A stretch of 64,000 nt of DNA, taken from positions 1 to 64,000 of the forward strand of contig SUYG01000015.1 in the NCBI GenBank assembly GCA_015060555.1, in the 5' to 3' direction. Below are positions 9,448 to 18,305 of the stretch, piece after piece (the stretch's first letter is position 1; every line of letters begins with the position of its first letter). This DNA is from Physcousia sp015060555 (GTDB lineage: Bacteria; Bacteroidota; Bacteroidia; Bacteroidales; Bacteroidaceae). The notes beneath the pieces are model-generated. The model was not told the DNA's origin, searched no databases, and worked only from the letters and a program-made list of their open reading frames with translations. The translations under genes and the position numbers were made by a program.

Positions 9448-12400
9448 ATGAAACGAGTTCTCTTTTGCATAACACTGCTGGGTGCTTTGTCTGCTCATGC
9501 GCAGACGGGCAAGGAATGGAACGACCCCCAGGTCACCAGCGTCAACCGTGAAGTCTCGCACACCGTGTCCATCCCCATGGGCGCTGCCACCGATGCCACC
9601 ACCGACATGACGCTCTCACCATGGTATCTCTCCCTCGATGGCAAATGGAAGTTCCTGTGGGTGAGCAATCCATCGAAAGTGGATGATGCCACCTGCTCCA
9701 CCTCGTACAGCGATGCAGGCTGGACAGACATCGATGTGCCGTCGAGCTGGCAGGTATGGGGCTATCGCCATGGCATGTCGTGGGACAAGCCCCTGTACTG
9801 CAACGTGCAATATCCTTTCGCCTTTGACAAGAGCACGTTCAGCGTCATGGCAGAGCGGCCGGGGTGGTTCACCTACCGAGGCGACATGACGAACCCCGTT
9901 GGCACCTATCGTCGTACGTTCACCCTGCCCGCCTCATGGGAAGGCCGTGATGTCTATGTCCGCTTCAACGGCGTCGGTCATGGCTACTACCTGTGGGTCA
10001 ACGGTCAGCGTGTAGGCTACAGCGAAGACTCCTATGTCCCCTCGGAGTTCAACATCACGCCTTACCTGCAGGCTGGCGAGAACCTGCTGGCATTGCAGGT
10101 GTATCGCTTCACCAGCGGCTCGTTTCTGGAATGTCAGGACTACTGGCGTCTCACGGGCATCCAGCGCCACTGCTTCCTGTGGTCAGCGCCTAAGAGCCAG
10201 ATCCGCGACTTCTTCTTCACCACCGACCTCGACAACACCTACACCAATGCCAAGGCCAACGTGCAGGTGAGCATCACGGGTGCCACGTCCATCAGCGGCG
10301 GCACCGTAGAAGCGCGCCTCCTCGGCGATGGCGGCGTCATTGCCGAAGCCTCGCAACCCGTAGCGGCCAGCCTCAGCATCGATTTCGATGTCGCAGCGCC
10401 CAAGCTGTGGAGCGCCGAGGAGCCCAACCTCTATGACCTCGTCCTCACGCTGAAAGACAGCAACGGCAAGACCGTGGACATCCGTGGCAGCAAGGTCGGC
10501 TTCCGCGAAGTGGGCATCCGCAACGACGGCGCCCTCCTCATCAACGGTCGCCGCATGGTGTTCCACGGCGTCAACCGCCATGACATCAGCCCGGTCAACG
10601 GACGTGCCATCACGCCCGAGGAGATCGAAGAGGACATCCGCACGATGAAGCGCCTGAACATCAACGCCGTGCGCACCAGCCACTACCCCAACGACCCCGT
10701 CTTCTACGACCTCTGTGACCGCTATGGTCTCTACGTCCTTGCTGAGGCCGACGTGGAATGCCACGCCTACCAGCAGCTCTCGTCGGAGGTGCTGTTCCGT
10801 CCGGCCATGGTGGAGCGCTCGCAGAACCAGGTCCGCTGGCTCCGTAACCACGCCTGTATCTTCATGTGGTCCTTCGGCAACGAGAGCGGTGGCGGCGAGA
10901 ACTTTGCCGCCGTGCAGACAGCCATCAAGGAGCTTGACAAGACACGCCTGACACACTACGAAGGTGGCAGCCAGTATGCCGATGTGTCATCGTCCATGTA
11001 CTGGGACTACAACGGCATCAAGAACAAAGGCGAGACACAGCACAACCGTCCGCATATCCAGTGCGAGAACAGCCATTCCATGGGCAATTCCATGGGTAAT
11101 GTGCGCGATATGTTCGACCTCTACGAGAAGTACCCGTGCCTCGCCGGTGAGTTCATCTGGGACTTCAAGGACCAGGGCCTCGAACTGGTGCCCTCGCCAT
11201 CGGGTAAGACCGTCTGGGTCTATGGCGGCGACTTCAACGATGTCCCCAACGACGGCAATTTCTGCATCAACGGTCTCGTGCGCCCCGACTGGAGCTACAC
11301 CTCGAAATGCTACAACACAAAGAAAATCTATCAGCCTCTGGAGTTCAAAGCCGTCAACAACAGACCTTCGCAGTTCCGCGTGAAGAACAAGATGGCGTTC
11401 CTGCCTTCCACGACATACGATGTCACCTATGTCCTCGAGGATGAGGAGGGCCACGCCCTCGCCACGGGCTCCATCGACACCCCGGTCGCTGCCGGCGACA
11501 GCAGCCTTGTCACCCTCGACCTCTCCGCCCTGAATACCCTCGATGCAACGCAGGAGGCGTTCATCCGCTTCACCGCCAAGCAGCGCACAGCCACGCTGTG
11601 GGCTGATGCCGGCTATATCGTAGCCGAGGAGAAGCTGCCTGTGCAGAAGGCTCAGAAGCCCCTATATACTCCTGCGACAGCCACGCCACTGACCGTAGAA
11701 GAGGGCACCACCATCATCACCGTCTCCAACGACCGCATGAAGGCTACTTTCAGCAAAAGCCAGGGCACCCTCAGCACCTACCTGTTCAATGACGTCAAGC
11801 TGATGAGCAAGCCGCTGCTGCTGAACACCTTCCGCCTGCCTACCGACAACGACGGCCGTCAATGCGAGGGCTGGGACAATGCAGGTCTGCGCAAGCTCAC
11901 CGTGAAAGGCAAGGGCGCCGAAGTGCAGCGCGCTGACGACGGCCAGACCGTCACCGTCACCCTCGCCAGCACCCACACCGGTCTCAACGGCACGGCCTTC
12001 GATGTGAAGATGCATTTCGTGGTCTGCGCCGACGGCACAATCATCACCAATGCCCTCGTGCATCCTGCCGTGAGCGGCGCCATCCTGCCGAAGATTGGAT
12101 TCCGCATGGAGATGCCGCCCGCCATGGAGCAGCTCGTCTGGTTCGGACGTGGACCCTGGGACAGCTACCGCGACCGCAAGGAAGCCTGCCTGCCGGGCAT
12201 CTACCGCAGCACCGTCACAGACCAGTACGAGGAATATATCAAGCCACAGGAACACGGCACCAAGCAGGAGGTCCGCTGGATGGCCCTCCACAACGACACG
12301 GGCGAGGGCCTGCTCTTCGTGGCTCCCGACCTCATGGCCGCCTCAGCCGTACACTTCCGTCCCGAGGATAACTACACCGACCGCAACAACCGCGTCAACC

Positions 12401-13404
12401 ACGTGGAGAAGGTCAACGGCAAAGCGGGCGACGGCTTCAAGACCTGCACCACGGCTGTCGTTTCCCTCGATGCTGCCACGCGCGGACTGGGCAACGCCAG
12501 CTGCGGCCCCGATGTGCTGGAACAGTATGAGCTGCGCGCTGCCGACACCAGCTTCCGCTTCTTCATCATGCCCCTCGTGGCTGGCGACGACATCGCCGCC
12601 AAAGCTCGTGTGGAGATTCCTGTCTGCCAGCCTGTCACCTGCGAGCGCCTGGCCTCGGGCCGCATCCGCATGACAACTCCCACGAAGGGCGCCTCCATCT
12701 ACTACTCCATTGACGGCGGCGAGCCGCAGCTCTACAAGAGCACGCTGCAGCACCCTGAGGCCTGCACCATCACCGCCTACTGCACTGCCGATGGTCTGAT
12801 GGACAGCCCCGCCATGACCTACTCCTTCTCGCTCTACGTAAGCAAGAGCAACTGGAAGGTGGTGAGCGTCGATAGCCAACATGGCGGCAACGAAGGAAAG
12901 CTGGCCATCGACGGCAAAAACAGCACCTACTGGCACACGGAATGGCAAGGCAGCGAGCCGGAGCATCCCCACACACTCATCGTGGATATGCAGCGCACCT
13001 ATCGCATCACAGCCTTCACCTACCTCGCCCGTCAGGATGGCCAGCAAAACGGCATGGTCAAGGACTACGAGGTCTATTTCAGCAAGGATGGCCAGACATG
13101 GGGCACTGCCGCCGTGAAAGGTACTTTCAAGAACAGCAGCGGCCTGCAGACGGCAACACTCTCACGTCAGGTGGATGCCCGCTACATGAAGTTCGTGGCA
13201 CTGAGCGAGATCAATGGCAAGAAGTGGGCCTCAGCCGCAGAAATCGGCATCGTGGCTGATGCCGACGTCACCGCTGTCCGCGACATCACCATAAACCAAC
13301 AGGGGCAGCACACCTCCACCGTCTATGACCTCAGCGGACGCCGCGTTGCCCACGCCTCCACCCATGGCCTCTACATCGTTAACGGAAAGAAAATCGCAAA
13401 ATAA
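9448..13404 (+). CDS. GH2 beta-galactosidase with chitobiase-like, CBM32 and C-terminal tail domains
   Basis: A secreted LacZ-type GH2 enzyme of 1318 residues. A signal peptide covers residues 1-19. The GH2 sugar-binding, sandwich, TIM-barrel and beta-galactosidase small-chain regions run to about 1045. The acid/base is Glu479 in FGNESGGG and the nucleophile Glu540 in QCENSHSMGN. Residues about 1060-1125 look like a chitobiase C-terminal-type beta domain (GASIYYSIDGG), and 1132-1260 like an F5/8 type C (CBM32) lectin domain. The last 35 residues (VYDLSGRRVA to GLYIVNGKKIAK) resemble the tails of secreted Prevotella proteins, perhaps a sorting signal. Six bases separate it from GH27. Removal of terminal beta-galactose is the expected role. 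Confidence 0.9.
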   Translation: MKRVLFCITLLGALSAHAQTGKEWNDPQVTSVNREVSHTVSIPMGAATDATTDMTLSPWYLSLDGKWKFLWVSNPSKVDDATCSTSYSDAGWTDIDVPSSWQVWGYRHGMSWDKPLYCNVQYPFAFDKSTFSVMAERPGWFTYRGDMTNPVGTYRRTFTLPASWEGRDVYVRFNGVGHGYYLWVNGQRVGYSEDSYVPSEFNITPYLQAGENLLALQVYRFTSGSFLECQDYWRLTGIQRHCFLWSAPKSQIRDFFFTTDLDNTYTNAKANVQVSITGATSISGGTVEARLLGDGGVIAEASQPVAASLSIDFDVAAPKLWSAEEPNLYDLVLTLKDSNGKTVDIRGSKVGFREVGIRNDGALLINGRRMVFHGVNRHDISPVNGRAITPEEIEEDIRTMKRLNINAVRTSHYPNDPVFYDLCDRYGLYVLAEADVECHAYQQLSSEVLFRPAMVERSQNQVRWLRNHACIFMWSFGNESGGGENFAAVQTAIKELDKTRLTHYEGGSQYADVSSSMYWDYNGIKNKGETQHNRPHIQCENSHSMGNSMGNVRDMFDLYEKYPCLAGEFIWDFKDQGLELVPSPSGKTVWVYGGDFNDVPNDGNFCINGLVRPDWSYTSKCYNTKKIYQPLEFKAVNNRPSQFRVKNKMAFLPSTTYDVTYVLEDEEGHALATGSIDTPVAAGDSSLVTLDLSALNTLDATQEAFIRFTAKQRTATLWADAGYIVAEEKLPVQKAQKPLYTPATATPLTVEEGTTIITVSNDRMKATFSKSQGTLSTYLFNDVKLMSKPLLLNTFRLPTDNDGRQCEGWDNAGLRKLTVKGKGAEVQRADDGQTVTVTLASTHTGLNGTAFDVKMHFVVCADGTIITNALVHPAVSGAILPKIGFRMEMPPAMEQLVWFGRGPWDSYRDRKEACLPGIYRSTVTDQYEEYIKPQEHGTKQEVRWMALHNDTGEGLLFVAPDLMAASAVHFRPEDNYTDRNNRVNHVEKVNGKAGDGFKTCTTAVVSLDAATRGLGNASCGPDVLEQYELRAADTSFRFFIMPLVAGDDIAAKARVEIPVCQPVTCERLASGRIRMTTPTKGASIYYSIDGGEPQLYKSTLQHPEACTITAYCTADGLMDSPAMTYSFSLYVSKSNWKVVSVDSQHGGNEGKLAIDGKNSTYWHTEWQGSEPEHPHTLIVDMQRTYRITAFTYLARQDGQQNGMVKDYEVYFSKDGQTWGTAAVKGTFKNSSGLQTATLSRQVDARYMKFVALSEINGKKWASAAEIGIVADADVTAVRDITINQQGQHTSTVYDLSGRRVAHASTHGLYIVNGKKIAK

Positions 13405-13410
13405 CTGTCT

Positions 13411-15186
13411 ATGAAACCCTTTTCTGCAAAGTTGATGGCGGCAATCGTCTGTCTATTGCCCATGTCCCTTTCTGCCCAGGACGTTCCCGCCAACACCGAC
13501 GGCCCCACGATGGGCTGGTCGTCATGGAACACCTATGGCGTCAACATCAATGAATCTCTCATCAAGCAACAGGCCCAGGCCATGGTCAGCAAAGGCCTGC
13601 GTGGTGCCGGCTACCTGTATGTCAACATCGACGACGGCTACTTTGGAGGCCGCGATGCTGAGACAGGCCATCTCCTCATCCACCCCAAACGCTTCCCCAA
13701 CGGCCTCAAAGGCATCGTCGATTTCATCCACAGCAAGGGCCTCAAGGCTGGTATCTACTCCGATGCCGGTCACAACACGTGCGGCTCCAAGTTCAACGGT
13801 GATTCCATCGGCAGGGGTGTAGGCCTCTACGAGCACGACCAGATGGACTGCGACTTCTTCTTCAAGGAGCTGGGCTTCGACTTCATCAAGGTGGATTTCT
13901 GCGGTGGCTCGTGGTTCCACAACGATGACCACCTGGTCCTCAACGAGCGCGAACGCTACACCGCCATCGCCAAAGCCATCCAGAACACAGGGCGCACCGA
14001 TGTACGCATGAACGCCTGCCGCTGGGCCTACCCCGGCACATGGATCAACGACGTAGCCTTCTCATGGCGTACCACTGGCGACATCAACTGCAGCTGGAAC
14101 AGCGTCCGTGACATCATCAAGGAGAACCTCTACCTCTCGGCCTTCTGCTACGGCGGCCGCTACAACGACATGGACATGCTCGAAGTGGGGCGCTCGCTCA
14201 CGGCCGAAGAGGACAAGACGCATTTCGGAATGTGGTGCATCATGAGCTCACCGCTGCTCATCGGCTGCGACATCACAAACATCAATGAGACGACCCGCAA
14301 GCTGTTGATCAACAGAGAACTCATCGCACTGAACCAAGACTCGCTGCACCTGCAGGCCTACGTCTGCCAGCGCGCCGGCGAATGCTATGTGCTGGTGAAG
14401 GACATCGTGGAGCGTTTCGGCACCAAGCGTGCCTTCGCCGTCTATAACCCCACCGACCAGGAGCAGACCGTCATCGTCGATTTTACCGCCATGGACCTTG
14501 CAGGCACCATCCAGCTGCGCGACTGCTTCAAGAAAAAGGATGCCGGCACAGCCGAAGGCACACTGGAGGTCACACTGCCCGCCCACGGTACCGCCATCTA
14601 CACCGCCACGGCAGAGCAGCGCGTGATGCGCACACACTACGAAGCCGAGACGGCCTTCATCGGCAACTACCAGGAGCTGGAGAACAACCAGGCGAAGCCC
14701 AACGGTGTCGCCGAGGAAGTCGGCTACGCCTCGGGCGGCTGTCAGGTCAGCTGGCTGGGCAAGCACGCCGACAACTATCTGGAGTGGCGCGATGTCTATT
14801 GCCCCGTGGCAGGCAGCTACCGCCTCACCTTCGTCTATTTCTCGCAAGAAACACGCAGCATGAAATACAGCGTTAACGGCGAGACAGCCAAGAACCTCTC
14901 AAGCCTCAGATCTTCCAACTGGCAGACTCCAGCCACACGTGAGGTCACCGTGCACCTCAACGCAGGCGTCAACACCGTGCGCCTGAGCAACACCAGCGCC
15001 TGGATGCCCAACATGGACTACATGAAGGTGGAGCTCCTCGAGGCTGATGGCATACAGGAAGTGAGACAAGCTCCCAACACCCCGGCCACCGACGATGCCA
15101 TCTACGACCTCGCCGGTCGACGCATGGCATACGACTCGCCGTCCCATGGCGTTTACATCGTCAACGGCAAGAAGATTGCAAAATAA
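13411..15186 (+). CDS. GH27 alpha-galactosidase with CBM35/CBM6-like domain and C-terminal tail
   Basis: A secreted clan GH-D alpha-galactosidase (591 residues). The signal peptide covers residues 1-22. The GH27 barrel starts with PTMGWSSWNTYG. The nucleophile is Asp162 in FIKVDFCGG and the acid/base Asp224 in WRTTGDI. A beta-sandwich follows to about 400. Residues about 405-545 resemble a CBM35/CBM6 module (HYEAETAF, then NYLEWRDVYCPVAGSYRLTF). The final 29 residues (IYDLAGRRMA to GVYIVNGKKIAK) closely match the tail of the preceding GH2 protein, so the two probably share an export or surface-display route. It is the last gene of the cluster; no strong terminator is seen in the next 120 bases. 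Confidence 0.9.
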   Translation: MKPFSAKLMAAIVCLLPMSLSAQDVPANTDGPTMGWSSWNTYGVNINESLIKQQAQAMVSKGLRGAGYLYVNIDDGYFGGRDAETGHLLIHPKRFPNGLKGIVDFIHSKGLKAGIYSDAGHNTCGSKFNGDSIGRGVGLYEHDQMDCDFFFKELGFDFIKVDFCGGSWFHNDDHLVLNERERYTAIAKAIQNTGRTDVRMNACRWAYPGTWINDVAFSWRTTGDINCSWNSVRDIIKENLYLSAFCYGGRYNDMDMLEVGRSLTAEEDKTHFGMWCIMSSPLLIGCDITNINETTRKLLINRELIALNQDSLHLQAYVCQRAGECYVLVKDIVERFGTKRAFAVYNPTDQEQTVIVDFTAMDLAGTIQLRDCFKKKDAGTAEGTLEVTLPAHGTAIYTATAEQRVMRTHYEAETAFIGNYQELENNQAKPNGVAEEVGYASGGCQVSWLGKHADNYLEWRDVYCPVAGSYRLTFVYFSQETRSMKYSVNGETAKNLSSLRSSNWQTPATREVTVHLNAGVNTVRLSNTSAWMPNMDYMKVELLEADGIQEVRQAPNTPATDDAIYDLAGRRMAYDSPSHGVYIVNGKKIAK

Positions 15187-15309
15187 CTACGCCTGAATAA
15201 AAAAACAGCCCTCCCTGCACGCCATGTACTTAAGAGTAGTCTTCATTGTGCCTGTCCTCGAGTCTTTTCTAATCGCAAAGGCGCTTTAGGAGAGGGGGGG
15301 AGAGAGGCC

Positions 15310-16851
15310 TTACTTCCCCAGCGCCAGACGCTTGCGGATGGTGAGCTGTCCGCCGAAGCTGTTGCCGATGAGGCTGCCGTGGTCGAAACCAAGGCCCAGA
15401 GCCCCCTCCCAGCCTTTGGCCCAGCGAGGACGGTAGGTGCCTTCCAGGAAGGTGTAGATCTGCCGACGCGGGTCTGGCTGGGGAAGTGCGTAGCTGCCCC
15501 AGTTCTTGCTGAAGGAAGCCAGCAGACGCCAGTGCCATTCGGCCGAGGGGTCGCCAGAGAGTCCTACATGCCACGCCTTGATACGGTTGTTGTAGAAGCG
15601 CAGGTGGTGGCTGAGGTCTATCCCGTTGAAGCCGAGGGCTTCGTTGTACAGGGGTGATGTGATGAGCGGATTGCCGAGCGTCTGGCCGTAGTGCTGCCAG
15701 CCGGCGTAGTTGAGGTGGTTGTAGTAGTCATCGCGACCGGCTATCGCATCGGGGAGGTTATGTGTGCCGTCATGATAGACAGCACCGGCCTGGTCGGTGG
15801 AGGTGATGTATTCGAGTACTGCGCTGGAGAGGTAGGGGTTCTTGGGCAGCGTCACCTCGGCACCGATGAGCATATCGCGGATGCCATATTGCACGGTGAG
15901 CATCGAGTGGTCCTCGAAGAAGCGCTCCCAGTAGGCGCGTGCCTGCCACTTCTTGCCGTGGTACTTCAGCTGCATCACGTAGCTGCCCAGATGGTTGCCC
16001 GAGACGTTGGGGTTGCTGCCGTCGGTGGCGTCGCTGCCACGACAGAGCAGGGCATCCCAGTAGGCACGCAGACCGTTGTCATGTTCATAAACCGTCTTTT
16101 GCCCCTCGTGGGCACGGGGTGTCTGCACATTGTAGCTGCTGCCGCCGAACTCAGCCATCATCCGCAGGCCGATTTCGTAGGTGAGAGGGAAGACATCCTC
16201 GCGACCGAACTGCCAGTAGAGCGCTTTCTCGTGGTAGCGCGTGTTCTTGGCATAGCGCGTGCCGTCGGCGGCCCAGCTTTCCTGCCAGCGGCCGTCGGTC
16301 ATCCAGCCGTAGGCACATGTTAGCTTCCATTTCCACCAGCCTTTGGTGCCAGGGAAGGAGAACCAGTCGATGTCCAGGCGTACTTGCGGGATGGGGCGTG
16401 CATTGATGCCTGCGGACAGGGCACCGCTGCTGAGCTCAGGGTTCTTCGTCTCCATCGGCAGCTGCTTGGCGCCAAGGGTGAGGCGAATACACTTCCAGGC
16501 ACCCTCGACATAAGCCTGCTGCACGATGCCGATGCGCTCGTGGCCAGCAGCGACAGCCAGGTCGAGACCATAGCCCAAGCGCCAGTCGCGCTGGGCATCA
16601 TGGGCGATGTCACGTTCTACGCGCACGCGCGCATATCCTGAATAAGGTGCAACGCTGCTGAGGCCATAGCGGTTGGCCGTCAGCCATAGCGGAGCGAAGT
16701 CACCGGAGGCTGCTGTGCCGGAGGCTTCCAGCGTCAGCTCGGTCTCGGCGAGCCAGCGGCGCCGTGTGCTGTCGGCTTCTTCTGCGGCAGAAGCCGTGCT
16801 GCTCAGCACGAGGGCTGCCATGAGGAGGAGATATTTCATTGTAGGTGTCAT
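15310..16851 (-). CDS. Wzi-like capsule assembly outer-membrane protein
   Basis: A predicted outer-membrane beta-barrel of the Caps_assemb_Wzi type (513 residues). After a signal peptide (MKYLLLMAALVLSSTASA, from Met5), alternating aromatic and polar strands run the whole length, with typical blocks such as NRYGLSSVAPYSGYARV, RLTLGAKQLPMETKNPELSSGAL and DWFSFPGTKGWWKW. Wzi proteins hold capsular polysaccharide at the cell surface in other bacteria; the role here is inferred from that resemblance. The ATG at 16851 overlaps the stop of the upstream flippase gene (ATGA), while Met5 at 16839 gives the tidier signal peptide. The two genes probably form one transcript. Confidence 0.72.
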   Translation of the reverse strand: MTPTMKYLLLMAALVLSSTASAAEEADSTRRRWLAETELTLEASGTAASGDFAPLWLTANRYGLSSVAPYSGYARVRVERDIAHDAQRDWRLGYGLDLAVAAGHERIGIVQQAYVEGAWKCIRLTLGAKQLPMETKNPELSSGALSAGINARPIPQVRLDIDWFSFPGTKGWWKWKLTCAYGWMTDGRWQESWAADGTRYAKNTRYHEKALYWQFGREDVFPLTYEIGLRMMAEFGGSSYNVQTPRAHEGQKTVYEHDNGLRAYWDALLCRGSDATDGSNPNVSGNHLGSYVMQLKYHGKKWQARAYWERFFEDHSMLTVQYGIRDMLIGAEVTLPKNPYLSSAVLEYITSTDQAGAVYHDGTHNLPDAIAGRDDYYNHLNYAGWQHYGQTLGNPLITSPLYNEALGFNGIDLSHHLRFYNNRIKAWHVGLSGDPSAEWHWRLLASFSKNWGSYALPQPDPRRQIYTFLEGTYRPRWAKGWEGALGLGFDHGSLIGNSFGGQLTIRKRLALGK

Positions 16852-17849
16852 ACCTTGGATTTTGTCGGATACAGTTTCATAAGACCTAAGCCGAGTGAGG
16901 TGAAGAAGAGTTCGCGCACACGGCAGATGATGGAGATGAACAGCCCGGTGCCACCCGTGAGGCCCAGCTGGGCTGTCGAGAGGGCGAAACCTCCCTCGCG
17001 GCCTCCCAGCTGCAAGGGGATGAAGCCCAGGAGATTGGCGAAGAGCGAGGTGAAGGCCAGGATGAGGATGCTATCGACGAAGGTCATCCAGCTGAAGGCT
17101 GCGCCGAAGAGGAGAAGCATGAACATGATCTCCAACGACTGCATCACGCGTCCTACATATTCCAGCAACAGCGAGGCGTAGAAAGAGCGGCGGCTCTGGC
17201 TGTGGAGGGCGGCAATCTGCTCGTCGATGCGATGCAGCGACTCCTCGTGCGACGAGGCGAAACGCTGTGCCCACGAGCGCAGGCCAGGGATATGACCCAG
17301 CCAGCGGATGCCGCGAACGACGAGGCCATAGCGGTAGCCGCGCAGGAAGAAATAGATGCCTGTGGCGCAGAACACGGAGGCCACCGTCAGCAGGATGATC
17401 ATCCCCACATTCAAGGGCTTCAGGAACAGCCACAGCACGATGGCTGTCACCCAGTAGCAGAAATGCGTGAAGATATGCATCATGGTGAACAGCAACACCG
17501 AAGAGGTAGCGCGCTGAACACCCACGACGGGCGTCATCTCCATGATTTTATAAGGTTCTCCACCCAGCAGGCCCACAGGGGTGGCGGAGTTCAGGGCGAA
17601 GCCGGAAAGGACAATCTTGAACAGATGCAGGAACGAGATGTTCACAGGGCCACTCTCGCGAAGAATCAGCCACCAGGAGAGCGTGTTCATGAGGTAGAGC
17701 ACGCACCACAACAGCAGGATGGCCACCAGCCAGTAGCCGGCGTGGCAGAGGTCCGACCACAAGACATCCCAGCTGACATCAAAAGTGACAATCATCACCA
17801 CGACCGATGCCAAGCCGATGAAGAAAAGGATGTTTTTTATCTTGCTGTT
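16848..17849 (-). CDS. YbhN/LPG-synthase-type flippase family membrane protein
   Basis: An integral membrane protein of about 333 residues with roughly eight hydrophobic segments, resembling the lysylphosphatidylglycerol synthase transmembrane domain (UPF0104/YbhN). Conserved features include NSATPVGLLGGEPYKI and, near the C-terminus, GFIPLQLGGREGGFALS. Such proteins are thought to move or bind lipids in the inner membrane; the substrate is unknown. I chose the Met at 17849 because a TAnnTTTG box lies at 17867-17874, downstream of the more upstream Met at 17897. Its coupling to the Wzi-like gene suggests an envelope-polysaccharide or lipid role. Confidence 0.75.
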   Translation of the reverse strand, partial: NSKIKNILFFIGLASVVVMIVTFDVSWDVLWSDLCHAGYWLVAILLLWCVLYLMNTLSWWLILRESGPVNISFLHLFKIVLSGFALNSATPVGLLGGEPYKIMEMTPVVGVQRATSSVLLFTMMHIFTHFCYWVTAIVLWLFLKPLNVGMIILLTVASVFCATGIYFFLRGYRYGLVVRGIRWLGHIPGLRSWAQRFASSHEESLHRIDEQIAALHSQSRRSFYASLLLEYVGRVMQSLEIMFMLLLFGAAFSWMTFVDSILILAFTSLFANLLGFIPLQLGGREGGFALSTAQLGLTGGTGLFISIICRVRELFFTSLGLGLMKLYPTKSKV

Positions 17850-17866
17850 CATATCCTTAGCGAGCG

Positions 17867-17874
17867 CAAAGATA
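17867..17874 (-). promoter_or_regulatory. Promoter -7 box for the flippase/Wzi unit
   Basis: TATCTTTG on the minus strand, matching the Bacteroidetes -7 consensus TAnnTTTG, 18 bases before the chosen flippase start. It decides the start codon. Confidence 0.6.
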
Positions 17875-17938
17875 AGGCTTTTGTGGGACTTGCACACAAA
17901 AAAACGGTCAAAAAGTTGGCTGTATCGTAAAAACTACG

Positions 17939-17946
17939 TACCTTTG
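17939..17946 (+). promoter_or_regulatory. Promoter -7 box for tRNA-Lys
   Basis: TACCTTTG on the plus strand about 42 bases before the tRNA, with a TTGG motif about 19 bases upstream at the position expected for the -33 element. Confidence 0.65.
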
Positions 17947-17987
17947 CCGCGCAAAAACGGGCAGAAGCTTGTTTTGCTGGTGAAAAA

Positions 17988-18060
17988 GATCCGCTAGCTC
18001 AGCTGGTAGAGCACAACACTTTTAATGTTGGGGTCTTGGGTTCGAGCCCCAAGCGGATCA
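17988..18060 (+). tRNA. tRNA-Lys (anticodon TTT)
   Basis: A complete 73-base tRNA without encoded CCA. The acceptor stem pairs GATCCGC with GCGGATC and carries discriminator A. The D-arm is AGCTCAGCTGGTAGAGC. The anticodon stem CAACA/TGTTG encloses loop CTTTTAA, giving anticodon TTT. The T-arm contains GGTTCGAGC. A hairpin terminator follows within five bases. Confidence 0.97.
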
Positions 18061-18064
18061 CTTC

Positions 18065-18096
18065 AAGAGAGGCTAAAGCCTCTCTTTCGTTTTATG
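18065..18096 (+). terminator. Terminator of tRNA-Lys
   Basis: AGAGAGGC and GCCTCTCT pair as an 8-bp stem around a TAAA loop, followed by TTCGTTTT. This is a classic intrinsic terminator directly after the tRNA. Confidence 0.85.
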
Positions 18097-18180
18097 GGGC
18101 TCTCACCCAAGGGTTCTTTCACCCGCTGCGCTCTGAAAGCGTCCCTTCGGGCCGAGCGCGAGCCCCAAGCGGATCACTTC

Positions 18181-18212
18181 AAGAGAGGCCAAAGCCTCTC
18201 TTTCGTTTTTGT
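18181..18212 (+). terminator. Second (duplicated) terminator hairpin
   Basis: AGAGAGGC and GCCTCTCT form an 8-bp stem with a CAAA loop, then TTTCGTTTTTG. It is the duplicate of the tRNA terminator and stands just upstream of the reductase promoter. Confidence 0.75.
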
Positions 18213-18268
18213 GGGGCTTTCAATGTGTCTTTTTTTACAAGAATTGCTGCGTGTTCAGAAATTTTTCC

Positions 18269-18276
18269 TACTTTTG
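18269..18276 (+). promoter_or_regulatory. Promoter -7 box for the L-fucose/L-galactose operon
   Basis: TACTTTTG (TAnnTTTG class) about 30 bases upstream of the reductase ATG, with TTG about 21 bases further upstream in the -33 region. It supports the start at 18306 over the longer frame that begins inside the tRNA. Confidence 0.65.
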
Positions 18277-18305
18277 CAACGAAATTTCTTCAAAAAGTAG
18301 CCGGA

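Larger units (their letters stand above)
18043..18222 (+). repeat. Tandem duplication of the tRNA-Lys 3' end plus terminator
   Basis: The segment beginning CGAGCCCCAAGCGGATCA (the tRNA T-arm and acceptor 3' half) together with the whole terminator hairpin occurs at 18043 and again at 18159, a 116-base period. The copies differ by one base in the hairpin loop (TAAA versus CAAA) and slightly in the tail. The second copy has no tRNA 5' half, so it is not a tRNA. The spacer (18103-18158) is GC-rich and itself partly palindromic. A direct repeat of a tRNA 3' end resembles an integration scar, although nothing is inserted between the copies. Confidence 0.8.

Noticed and set aside
18159..18180. Second tRNA-Lys gene
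   Set aside because: Only the 3' end is present; no 5' acceptor strand, D-arm or anticodon arm precedes it.
18036..18305. N-terminal extension of the aldo/keto reductase starting inside tRNA-Lys
   Set aside because: The frame crosses the tRNA, two terminators and a promoter box; the family start matches the ATG at 18306.
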